A stretch of DNA of 13,566 nucleotides from Candolleomyces eurysporus. Lineage: Eukaryota > Basidiomycota > Agaricomycetes > Agaricales > Psathyrellaceae. Of this stretch, positions 1-7,820 are shown piece by piece. The notes below the pieces were generated by a model that made no database searches, had not been told where the DNA came from, and saw nothing but the letters and a program-made list of their open reading frames with translations. The translations under genes and the position numbers were made by a program. The stretch's first letter is position 1, and each line of letters starts with the position of its first letter. The stretch spans positions 1 through 13,566 of the forward strand of contig JANBPK010001733.1 of assembly GCA_027579435.1 (NCBI GenBank). The letters are read 5' to 3'.

Positions 1-152
1 GTCCAGTTCTGAGAGTTGTGATAGTTGTTGTAAACTGCGTAGGATTGGTCAATGTAGATCATGGTGGGGGTAGAGGACCATGGAGCCTCGCGTCCTTGCG
101 GGAAAGCGTCTGATTGGGTTTCCTGGGCCTGAGATGATAATCTTTCAGCCAT
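1..152 (-). CDS. Orphan three-exon family, copy A: first exon, partial (runs off left edge)
   Basis: The ATG at 152-150 opens a frame that stays open to the window edge, giving about 50 residues beginning MAERLSSQAQE and containing TMIYIDQSYAVYNNYHNSQN. The protein is not recognised; this part is polar, rich in S, Q and N, with no signal peptide or membrane segment. The start is supported by comparison: the sequence aligns without net gaps to 5192-5343 (copy C), and in both a TTTTAAA box lies 76 bp upstream. In copy C the equivalent codon is CTG, so copy A keeps what is probably the ancestral start. The later exons, seen in copies B and C, would lie beyond the left edge, so whether this copy is functional cannot be judged. 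DnaJ copy 1 ends 270 bp upstream, mirroring the DnaJ copy 2/copy C arrangement. Function unknown. Confidence 0.5.
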   Translation of the reverse strand, partial: MAERLSSQAQETQSDAFPQGREAPWSSTPTMIYIDQSYAVYNNYHNSQNW

Positions 153-227
153 ACCCGAAAATTTTTATGAGAAGACAATGAGGTAGTATGGGAGGGGAGT
201 GAAGGACGAAGCTGGGGCAAGCGGGCA

Positions 228-235
228 TTTTAAAA
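228..235 (-). promoter_or_regulatory. TATA-like TTTTAAAA box upstream of orphan copy A
   Basis: TTTTAAAA lies in a block (about 219-238) shared with copy C, including the adjacent GCGGGCATTTTAAA (+ strand). It is 76 bp upstream of the copy A ATG, exactly the same spacing as in copy C. Similarity between the two copies stops just beyond it. Promoter role is inferred from position and shared sequence only. Confidence 0.3.
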
Positions 236-424
236 GATCAAGAGAAAGTTAGTTCGCCCGATGGGGTAATCAATAAAGAGCCCGACTTTATATGCCTCTC
301 ATCGCTTTTGCTGTCACACCACCTGACCTTTAGCCAAAAATGGTGCAAAAAGCTGGGGAAGGGTTAGTCCGGAGGCCAACTGCCTATCCTGGGCAAGTCT
401 CACGTTTGAGTCATGTGATGTTCG

Positions 425-1132
425 TGAGGGAATTGCCGTCCCGGCGGAAGACTGGATCGGGTTTCTCTTCGACGACGAATACGATATCTTGTGCCTTGCC
501 ATAGGAGGTTTCGTTCCCTGCCTTTGGGAACCGTATCTTCGTGCCGCTCTTCCAGCCAGGCTGGATCTGGATTTCCAACACCTTCTCCTCCGTCGTCCCG
601 TTCAGCAACTTCCGGCCGACTTTCAGTCGTTTCGTAGCGCCGTCATACAAGTCGTGTAGTGAGACTTTGAGGGGTTTGGTGATTTCAGTGGGNTTTTTCG
701 GGGGAGTGGTCTCGCCGTGCGCCTCCTGCGGAGCGGCCGTTGGCGTGGCCTTGTCGTGATGGACGGGGCATGCTGCCTGGCATACCACCGAATCCGGGGG
801 AGAACCCGGACATGTCGTCGTCTTGGTCGACGAAGATGTTTGTGCTGCCTGCTCGACCTCGACGTGGGCCGCCACCCATTCCACCCATGTTTCCAAATCC
901 TCCCATCCCGAATAATGGTGAATTTCCACCGAATATCGATCTGAATACAAGAATGTTAGCTCAATGGCGAGTGGGGGGAGAGGAAAGATGGATATACGTA
1001 CTCGAAGATCTTGTTGGGATCGCTGGGGTTGAAGCTGGTGTAGCTGCCTCCAGGTCCAGAGGTTGTGAAAGTGAAAGTGGGGCCGCCTGCACCACCGCCT
1101 GCGCCGGGGAATCCGCTGAAATCACTGAACCC
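425..1132. repeat. DnaJ duplication, unit 1 (pairs with about 6240-6957)
   Basis: The two segments are nearly identical, including the 61-bp intron. Visible length differences are the undetermined base at 693, present only here, and a 9-bp unit (CATTCCGCC, encoding part of a Gly-Gly-Met run) present only in the 6.7 kb copy. Both ends of the similarity are abrupt and fall inside the coding sequence. Confidence 0.9.
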
Positions 1133-1362
1133 TCCGCCAGTCACTGCGCCTGGTGACTGTCCTCCGTGGCCCTTCAGACTTTCTTCACCGAATTGGTCGT
1201 AGACTGTTCGTCTCTTTTTGTCGCTGAGGACTTCGAATGCTGAAATCTGTGGAGAGTCAGTATGACGTCTATGGAGAAGAGGACAGGATTTTGGGTGCTC
1301 ACCTCTTTGGGCTTTCTCGTCGCCTCTTCCGAGTTTTTGTTCCTGTCTGGACGCCATTTCAA
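425..1362 (-). pseudogene. DnaJ/Hsp40 type II (Sis1/DNAJB-like), copy 1: damaged at both ends
   Basis: Sis1-type Hsp40s deliver substrates to Hsp70 in the cytosol. Three exon pieces are readable. Exon 1362-1303 encodes the J-domain helix II/loop part LKWRPDRNKNSEEATRKPKE. An intron follows (1302-1247, GTGAGC...CACAG, branch TACTGAC). Exon 1246-1002 encodes ISAFEVLSDKKRR, YDQFGEES and the G/F-rich linker. A second intron (1001-941, 61 bp) leads to exon 940-425, the G/M-rich stretch and C-terminal domain I. Damage: the HPD motif reads RPD, which should abolish Hsp70 stimulation. The usual ISEAF is ISAF. Helix I and the start codon are not recognisable beyond about 1362. An extra undetermined base at 693 shifts the frame. 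Similarity to copy 2 stops at about 425, just after RRDGN, where six unrelated codons lead to a stop at 411-413. About 90 C-terminal residues are missing. Family assignment is firm; non-functionality is inferred. Confidence 0.9.
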
Positions 1363-1424
1363 ATTTCGATGCCTGGAGGATGCGGGTAGCGCGCCCAGCG
1401 AGAGAAGGGTTCCGATGTTTGGTC

Positions 1425-1441
1425 TTGGTCACCGTGACCAA
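1425..1441. repeat. 17-bp perfect inverted repeat (8-bp arms)
   Basis: TTGGTCAC-C-GTGACCAA is a perfect palindrome with a one-base centre. It sits just upstream of the point where the J-domain coding sequence of DnaJ copy 1 stops being recognisable. No function can be assigned. Confidence 0.6.
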
Positions 1442-1591
1442 ACATTGCGCCGGCACAGCTCAGGCACGATCCCGGTACCTAACTCCCGTGATCCGTCAAA
1501 CGCATCAGGCTTCGAATTTTCAGTAACCGACCAGTTCTTTCCAGCTGCGTCAGGCTGCGTCCTACCAATCTAGTCTGACTCTCCCTCTCTC

Positions 1592-1750
1592 TCAAAGCGG
1601 ACCATTCGTATCTTGAACTAAGGCGTACGTGGCCGGGGTCTTCAAGGCACCCGCACATGACTGGAAGTTGTTGAAGTCGGAATTGCCCGCAGCAACTACC
1701 AAATCATCGTTCCGCGAGATCAACTGGTTCCAGAAGGAAAGGAAGGTATG
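1592..1750 (-). CDS. Candidate 3'-terminal exon of an unidentified gene
   Basis: A pyrimidine-rich tract ending CTCCTCCAG (about 1775-1751) looks like a 3' splice site. After it a 52-codon frame runs to a TGA at 1592-1594. The peptide contains FLSFWNQLISRNDDLVVAAG and ends YALVQDTNGPL, and looks protein-like. A possible upstream exon ends at 1853 before GTGTGC (intron 1852-1751, 102 bp). It joins in phase to a frame containing SDSLVFDLYSIFTERRLDLN, which stays open for about 60 codons further upstream but has no convincing start. The block resembles the V-x-D-x-Y-x-I/L-F block of SGNH/GDSL esterases only loosely, and no His-Pro-Thr block follows, so I do not assign that family. It may be the relic of a gene that once flanked DnaJ. 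Confidence 0.3.
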   Translation of the reverse strand, partial: HTFLSFWNQLISRNDDLVVAAGNSDFNNFQSCAGALKTPATYALVQDTNGPL

Positions 1751-2116
1751 CTGGAGGAGACGGAGACGGAGAGAGGGAGTACATAATCAGGTATATTGAA
1801 TAGCCAGATGGACACAGATTATAGCTGGAGTCGCTGAGGTAGGTGTGCACACGTTGAGATCCAGTCGTCGTTCCGTGAATATAGAATACAAGTCGAAAAC
1901 CAGCGAATCGGATCGCAACATATGGAGAGCGCATAACAACATGAGTACATAAACCGTTGAAAGGAGAAAAAATGGGTCATAGAAGCCTGAGGAACGGGTC
2001 CTGAGATGCTTATGCTCGTGTGGGCATTCAAATCAGATCGACTTCTTTGAGAAGGGGGTTTAAAAGACGAAGGTTAAACGAATCGAGATAGGAGAGAAGG
2101 CCCGCAGTGCATCGTT

Positions 2117-2922
2117 CTATTTCAACACTTTGTAGGTGATTTTTGCGCATTTTTGCAAGCCCCAATTACCCACTGAACGCGAGCCGTTGGGCCCGGGGAG
2201 TTTCTTGAACCAGGCCATAAGCCACCGAATAAAGAATGGCAAGCATGCGACAACACCGTTCGTAGGTCTGGGTGGTGTATCTTGCGAGAGACGTAGACTG
2301 GCAGCATCAATATCCCCCCCGGAGTCTCGAGAGCTGGGAGGATCACGGACTATAGTAACATAAAAATGAGGATCGTTGACTGGAAAGGGTGGAAGAGGCC
2401 CTAACATGTTGCCAAGATTTGCGATCACCATCATGTAAGTGGCCAACCGAATTTAATATTGGCCAGGAATTGTGGCGACGCTGTGGCGAGTGACCCAAAC
2501 CAGCCGAAGGTTGGCCGTTCAAGATTGCATCCAATGGTCCTTCCCGGGACGTTGGAGAACGTGGGAGGAGTTGAACGTCTCTCATACCCGGACTGTTGAG
2601 GGAATCGTCGTGTCGCGTAGATCCCGTGGGGTGAAATTGTTCCGCCTCAGTACCTGCTAGAATAATTTCATTTTCAGAATCTGACGTCTCCCTCGCGGCG
2701 GCGACCTAGGGAACTGGCACCTGCAGAACCGTCACCGTTGAGGCTGGAGTTGCGGGCTTGCGTCGAACTGGCATTATTCGAGCTGATGTTCTCGGTAGTT
2801 GTCTGGTTTTGAGATTTTTGTAGCTGTTGTGGACTACATAGGATTGGTCGATGTAGATGGCGAACGTAGGGGTTTCGCGTGCTTTCTGGATAGTTTCCCT
2901 AAGATTATGGCTGTTCAGCCAT
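2117..2922 (-). pseudogene. Orphan three-exon family, copy B: broken copy
   Basis: Exon 1 (2922-2721) starts ATGGCTGAACAG like copy A but meets TAA at 2905-2907. Downstream it still shows IYIDQSYVVHNSY, then loses one base in an A-run near 2815 relative to copies A and C, and continues SQNQTTTENISSNNASSTQ. The intron (2720-2654, 67 bp, GTGCCAG...TAGCAG) interrupts after the first base of a codon, as in copy C. Exon 2 (from 2653) is open, starts TEAEQFHPTGSTR and reaches SPQRRHNSWP near 2460. Exon 3 (2349-2117, after ACTATAG) starts RDPPSSRD, contains CLPFFIRWLMAWFKKLPGP and ends in TAG. Order and phase match copy C, so this is a decayed paralogue. The exon 2 donor is unclear. No function is known; an ATG-started reading of the exon 3 region (from 2446) is probably only a fragment. 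Confidence 0.55.
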
Positions 2923-2959
2923 GTTCAGAACGAATGCAGAGATGGTGGCGCTCACACGA

Positions 2960-4457
2960 GTGTAGCAGAGAATTGTGGAAGTTAGTGGTTGGTGGTGACT
3001 TAACTTTTGTAGGCGCTATGGTTGCGCCCCCATTTAAATAGGCCAGTTCCTGACACTTGCACAAGCTTGGCAAGTACGATGAGATATGTGGGTTCGAAGG
3101 ACCGTTATCCACGGTCTTCAATTGAAGGTAGACTCCCAACCTGAGGTCATCAAGGCTCGTAAGAAATGTTCGCGAAGAACCAGTGAAAAGTGAACTAGGA
3201 GCCTTAGCCTACTCCCCGCAGCTCACATCTGGCCTTTTGTGGATGATGTTCTCGTGAGTGCACGACAGATTTCGTTTCTGGTGTCACAAGGGTCAAACAT
3301 GGCAGGGCGAAGGAGATACAAATGCTCAGATTGAGGGTTTGGACGAGGAGCAGGGCTCAGAGGCAGAGGACTAGCGCTAGCCCGACACTTCCGGTTGAGT
3401 TGGTCGTTTCGACTAAAACTTTCTAGACGATTTCCTGGGATAGGATTATTTGCGCCTGTTGTCTCATCCGGCTGCTCGTGAATCGTATTTTTAGAGATTT
3501 TTTCCAGAATTCTCGAGACAAGGGTACGATGTGATCACTGGGACGAGTTCCATTCCGAATTCCGAGAACTGTATGTAGGAAGAAGGCTTATACGACCCCA
3601 TTGTCTGGCACCATGACTTCACTTATGGGGCAATCCTCAAGGAAAGTAGAAGCTCTTTAACGTTCAGGGCAGCTTTCAATCACGATGACCACCCTGGAAT
3701 TCTGACAGATTGTCCGTGGGCTATCTAACAAATCAGGTAAGGCAGGCCAACATTGATTAGTGGCACACAACCGTCTGGTTGTCGAAACAGCCGGCCCAGT
3801 TCCCAAAGTATGGAAGTTGGATACAATCAACCATCAGAGAAATCTAGGAAAATGATTTGCTAGTGAAGATTTAGAATAGAGCAATGGCGAATTTACAGTC
3901 CCCATCAGTAGACAACCATGTTCCTCAGGCCAAATACGAGTTTCGCCAACGACAGATCCGTCTGGTCCTAAAACCAGCCGGTATGAACTTGATTGAGTGT
4001 GAGCTATTCCTAGGACCAGTAACATCGATTTAAAGAGCCGGAGCAAACCAACATGGTAAATCCGGCGTCTCACGTCGAACTTAGATATCTGAATGTACAT
4101 CGGTATATACCCATGAATGAGAATCATAACAAGCATCGCGAATTGGAACACAGCACATCTGAACAGCAAAGAATAGCAACATGAATAATTAATTGGACTC
4201 GCATAGCACGTATTCAGCACGCTGAAAGAAGGGGAATGCGGCATGAGGACACTCGTGCCGGGTATATTACAAGGCATTAGCGTACACCCCGCTGGCTGCA
4301 ATTAGGACGGGCGACGATGCGACAAGGGAAAGAGGGAGAGAGTGAAAGCATGGGGATATGCAAGCCGAACGTCTGTAAGACAAGCCTCGTGCATTAGAAG
4401 TGTTGTTCCACTTACTTGAATTATCCGACACGATCCTGGTCCTTGCGAAAAGATCGT
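2960..4457. other. Stretch without a recognisable gene
   Basis: About 1.5 kb between orphan copies C and B. It has ordinary CpG content, unlike the AT-rich block to the right. Two minus-strand open frames exist. 3534-3226 has about 100 codons without an initiating Met until near its end, is Ser/Pro/Asn-rich and includes ASPLPLSPAPRPNPQSEH. 4301-3834 (155 codons from an ATG) is hydrophobic and of irregular composition. Neither matches a family I know, shows splice-site support or recurs elsewhere in the window. They are left as unassigned frames. Confidence 0.5.
3032..3041 (-). promoter_or_regulatory. TATTTAAA-like box upstream of orphan copy B
   Basis: On the minus strand the sequence reads TATTTAAATG and is followed by a G-rich run. 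It lies about 110 bp upstream of the copy B ATG and resembles the TTTAAA boxes of copies A and C, though at different spacing. Copy B is broken, so this is at most a relic promoter. Confidence 0.2.
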
Positions 4458-5292
4458 TCAAACAACCCCATCTGAAGGAGAGTCACGGTTGGAAGAGGTT
4501 CCAGTGGGCTTTCTGAACCAGCTCACGAGCCACCGAAGAAAAACAGCTGGTAAGCTAGCCAGTATGCCGGTTGTGGGTGGCGCATGCCGTGAGTGACCCC
4601 GGCTGGTAGGATGGTAACGACCGATAGAGTCGTTTCCAAAGTCAAGAGAGGCGGAAGGCTCACGATCTACAACAGCACGGTGACCTCAGAGCGACTCAGA
4701 ATATAAACTGGAAAGTTGATGACCTACGTGGTTGTGAAGTGCCAAGTCGGGCCTGGCCTATATCGGAGCCCCCATGACCCGGCAAAGGGAACCCAGCCAG
4801 ATGGGAGGGCACTAGTGGCAACTCTCAGCACGAGGGAAGCATCGGTAGAATATATTGACAACGCACATGGCGGATAAGAATTGTGCCGCCGTTGCGGGGA
4901 ACGGCCCGGGCTAGGAAGAGCACCGGTATGAAGAGGATTATGCTCATTGGTATTCCCGGCTACGAACGACGGAGAGAGATGTTGTGTGGATGACGTAGGG
5001 TGAGATTGACCGGGAGTCTGCTCGGTGCCTAGGAATAAAATCAGTGTAAAGATTCGAATCCCCCATCTCTGCCGCAGCAATGGCTCAATATGTATCGGTA
5101 CTTACGGAACGTCCATCTAACGTCGCCATTGAGGCTGGAGTTGCGGGCCTGCGTTGAACTGAGATTATGTGAGTTGATAGTCTCGGTATTTGTCCGGTTC
5201 TGAGAGTTGTAATAGTTGTTGTAGACTATGGAGGATTGGTCAATGTAGATCATAGTGAACGTAGAAGACTCTGGAGTCTCGCGTTCTTGCAT
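4458..5292 (-). CDS. Orphan three-exon family, copy C: full-looking gene of unknown function
   Basis: Three exons join in frame. Exon 1 (5292-5106) contains IYIDQSSIVYNNYYNSQNR and STQARNSSLNGD. The first intron (5105-5029, GTAAGT...CACTGATTTTATTCCTAG) has an excellent branch site. Exon 2 (5028-4867) starts TEQTPGQSHPTSSTQ and ends SPQRRHNSYPP. The second intron (4866-4667, 200 bp, GTGCGT...GTTGTAG) is longer and less certain. Exon 3 (4666-4458) starts REPSASLDF, contains ILASLPAVFLRWLVSWFRK and ends in TGA. From the ATG at 5292 the product is 185 residues. The family start is at 5343, but there it is CTG with TAATAA close upstream, so the first 17 residues are lost or use a non-ATG start. 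The protein is low-complexity and polar except for a C-terminal amphipathic RWLxxWF(K/R)K segment that could touch membranes. Exon phases and motifs agree with copy B, which supports the model. Function unknown. Confidence 0.5.
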
Positions 5293-5429
5293 GAAAGTGT
5301 CTGATTGGATTTCCTGAGCCTGAGATGATAATTGTTCAGCCAGACCCGAGATTTATTATGAGAAGGGAGTGAAGTAGTATGGGGAGGGGAGTGAAGGACG
5401 AAACTGGGCGAGCGGGCATTTTAAAGACT
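5192..5429. repeat. Long direct repeat, unit 2 (pairs with 1-238)
   Basis: It holds exon 1 and the promoter region of orphan copy C and aligns collinearly to 1-238. Notable differences are ATG to CTG at the family start codon and the TAATAA that appears just upstream. Exon 1 of copy B (about 2721-2922) is a third, more diverged relative. Confidence 0.85.
5419..5425 (-). promoter_or_regulatory. TATA-like TTTTAAA box upstream of orphan copy C
   Basis: The TTTTAAA box lies 76 bp upstream of the ancestral start position (5343), the same spacing as in copy A, within the shared GCGGGCATTTTAAA block. Promoter role is inferred. Confidence 0.3.
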
Positions 5430-5963
5430 CAAACCCAAGAGGCGCTGAGGCAGTGCGCCAATCGGCCAACTTTCCCACACCAAATTGGGGTGAGCGGTTT
5501 TGATTCGATCACAACACGCTACTCTCCCATTTCAAGCTGAGCTGTAACAGGCAAATCGCAGGCCTTTAGGCGAGAATCGTCCTCCAGCTGGTTACCAGTC
5601 TAAGTGTGCACACCTTTGTGACCAGTACTTACACCTTCCTAATTTGGACACACACACTTATGTCGGGGCTCAAGATGTTCTTTCGAAGCAAATACACCCC
5701 AAGAAAAAGAAATAGGCAACCAAAACAGTTGCTTCCATAAAGTCGGTTATAGTACTCCGTGACCAGACTCCTGAAACAAGCCTCTCATCTCGCTTTTGCG
5801 GCGGGCTTGTATGATAGAGTTCCCCCTACAGCGTTGGCAAATTGAATGCGATGGTATAATAAACGATGCTAAAGAACCTACATTACAGAATGAAGTGCTA
5901 CAAGTACACAAGTAACGAGCGTCTAGATCCAATCAACCATTAAGGAAAGCCTAAACGTATCCT
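5430..5963. other. Intergenic region between orphan copy C and DnaJ copy 2
   Basis: About 530 bp with no credible gene; it should hold the 3' UTR of DnaJ copy 2 and the distal promoter of orphan copy C. In unit 1 the corresponding interval (239-424) is only about 190 bp and mostly unrelated. A short similarity remains: GCCTCTCATC followed by CGCTTTTGC near 5779-5798 resembles 294-312. This fits loss of most of the interval, together with the end of DnaJ, in unit 1. Confidence 0.5.
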
Positions 5964-6957
5964 CTATGAGAGGATCTTCTGCAACCCCTCCTTTTGCGAA
6001 GCTGTCAAGCTCGTCGGGAAAACCACATTCCACTCCACAATCAAATCGCCCTTTCTCCGGACCTGCCCATCCTTCCTGATCGGCATACCCTCACCTGAGA
6101 CCACTGACCGCTGATTAGGCTGCACTATCCCTGAGGGTACAGTAACCTGCAATTTCCTCCCATCCAACATATCGATTGCCTTCTTCCCTGACCCCGGTGC
6201 GCCCGTGAGTGCTTCGACCAGCGGTATGTCGACTTTGGCTATGAGGTCATTGCCGTCCCGACGGAAGACTAGATCGGGTTTCTCTTCAACGACGAATACG
6301 ATATCTTGTGCCTCGCCATAGGAGGTTTCGTTCCCTGCCTTTGGGAACCGTATCTTCGTGCCGCTCTTCCAGCCAGGCTGGATCTGGATTTCCAACACCT
6401 TCTCCTCCGTCGTCCCGTTCAGCAACTTCCGGCCGACCTTCAGTCGCTTCGTAGCGCCGTCATACAAGTCGTGTAGTGAGACTTTGAGGGGTTTGGTGAT
6501 TTCAGTGGGTTTTTCGGGGGAGTGGTCTCGCCGTGCGCCTCCTGCGGAGCGGCCGTTGGGGTGGCCCTGTCGTGATGGACGGGGCATGCCGCCTGGCATA
6601 CCACCGAACCCGGAGGAGAACCCGGACATGTCGTCGTCTTGGTCGACGAAGATGTTTGTGCTGCCTGCTCGACCTCGACGTGGGCCGCCACCCATTCCGC
6701 CCATTCCGCCCATGTTTCCGAGTCCTCCCATCCCGAATAATGGTGAATTTCCACCGAATATCGATCTGAATACATGAATGTTAGCTCAATGAAGAGTGGG
6801 GGAAGAGGAAAGATGGATATACGTACTCGAAGATCTTGTTGGGATCGCTGGGGTTGAAGCTGGTATAGCTGCCTCCTGGTCCAGAGGTTGTGAAAGTGAA
6901 AGTGGGGCCGCCTGCACCACCGCCTGCGCCAGGGAATCCACCGAAATCACTGAATCC
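5964..6957 (-). CDS. DnaJ/Hsp40 type II (Sis1/DNAJB-like), copy 2: 5'-truncated, J domain missing
   Basis: Exon 6957-6827 carries the end of the G/F-rich linker and reaches DPNKIFE. An intron (6826-6766, 61 bp, GTACGT...TTCAG, with GCTAACATTCATG as branch) leads to a long open exon (6765-5964) ending QKILS and TAG. This exon holds a Gly/Met-rich stretch (GGMGGM), then C-terminal domain I (KPLKVSLHDLYDGATKRLKV, LEIQIQPGWKSGTKI) and domain II (IPLVEALTG, VPSGIVQPNQR, GEGMPIRKDGQ, GDLIVEWNVVFP). There is no zinc-finger region, so it is a class B protein of the Sis1/DNAJB1 kind, which binds substrate through these beta-sandwich domains and hands it to Hsp70. The C-terminus is complete and undamaged. 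Upstream of 6957 the sequence changes abruptly to the AT-rich repeat block; the J domain, first exons and promoter are absent and are not found on the far side at 11430. A J-less product is the most that could be made. Confidence 0.9.
6240..6957. repeat. DnaJ duplication, unit 2 (pairs with 425-1132)
   Basis: Partner of 425-1132. Similarity ends on the right at the TGAA-CC near 6951-6957, where unit 1 goes on with the G/F linker and this unit enters the repeat block. On the left it ends near 6240, where this unit goes on with intact coding sequence and unit 1 does not. Confidence 0.9.
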
Positions 6958-7820
6958 ACAAGAGCCTTTCTGTTATTTTTTGTGTGTTTAAGTTTAGAAG
7001 TTGTTCAGAGGCCATGTCCTCAGGACCATGTTCTCACTTCTGAAGTTGAAGTTGTTTATTGTCGAGTCTGTTGCCTGTGATGTTTAGCTTCTGAAGCAAT
7101 AATATTGAACCTGGTTGAGCCTTAACTCCTCCTTCAAACTTGCAATTGCAAAGTTTATGTTTCAAAGCCTTAGTTCAGCAAGACTTAGAGCTTTTCACTA
7201 TACCCTTGCCCACTGATTATCTTCCAAAGATACTTGGCATGTTGTTTTGTGTGTGTGTTGATGTTAGAGTTTGGTTCTTTGTCTTGTTGGTGTTTTGAGC
7301 CTTAGGCAACCTGCACATCAGCACATTGCTCAATGATTGACAAAAGCCTGGTGAGTAACTTTTTCCTCTGCCCAGTTTTCTTTGTATTCCCCAGGCAGAA
7401 AAACATCAGGATGCTGCTTTCCAATCTGCAAAGAAAAAAAAGGTCAATATCTCAGAAACAAAACAAGGAAAGGACTCACATGTGCTGTGATATCATACAG
7501 CTTTTGCTTCAACTGCTTAGATCAGGTCAGATTGAAGTAAGGTTGAAATGGACAATTCCAGCACAACCAGTGGCCTGATTCTCATCAGAAAGGTAAGAGA
7601 AAAGACTCAATGTTTAAACCAGGATATTAAGCCATGCCCTGTTGTTTTGTGCAAAAACCAAGTTGCTTGTAGATTTTAAAGCCAGCACGGTGAAGAGATC
7701 TAAAATGGCAAGACGACTAACTCACACACAACCTAACACCTAACACCACTCAAAGTTGAGCCGTGCAAGGTAAGTAGTATGTATAGACCTTTTGTAGTCG
7801 CACCGCACCGAACTCAGGGG

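Larger units (their letters stand above)
1..238. repeat. Long direct repeat, unit 1 (pairs with 5192-5429)
   Basis: This segment aligns collinearly with 5192-5429 from the first base of the window to just past the TTTTAAA box, with substitutions but no net length change over the first 152 bp. It covers exon 1 of orphan copy A plus its promoter region. Similarity probably continues left of the window. It forms one half of a larger duplication that also contains the DnaJ copies. Confidence 0.85.

Noticed and set aside
740..1156. Plus-strand open frame of 138 codons across DnaJ copy 1
   Set aside because: It is the antisense shadow of the DnaJ exons; the minus-strand frame carries the recognisable domains and splice sites.
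3817..3850. CAATCAACCAT followed by similar sequence, also found near 5930
   Set aside because: The exact match is only 11 bp and the flanks do not align well; it does not show a third DnaJ locus.
3834..4301. Minus-strand frame of 155 codons with hydrophobic stretches
   Set aside because: No known motif, no signal peptide followed by a coherent domain, no splice or repeat support; composition looks like chance.
5045..5070. TTCGAATC resembling a tRNA T-loop (B box)
   Set aside because: No complementary stem flanks it and no A box or acceptor stem is found; it falls inside an intron of orphan copy C.
6358..6777. Plus-strand open frame of 139 codons
   Set aside because: Antisense shadow of the DnaJ copy 2 exon, where biased codon use keeps the opposite strand open.
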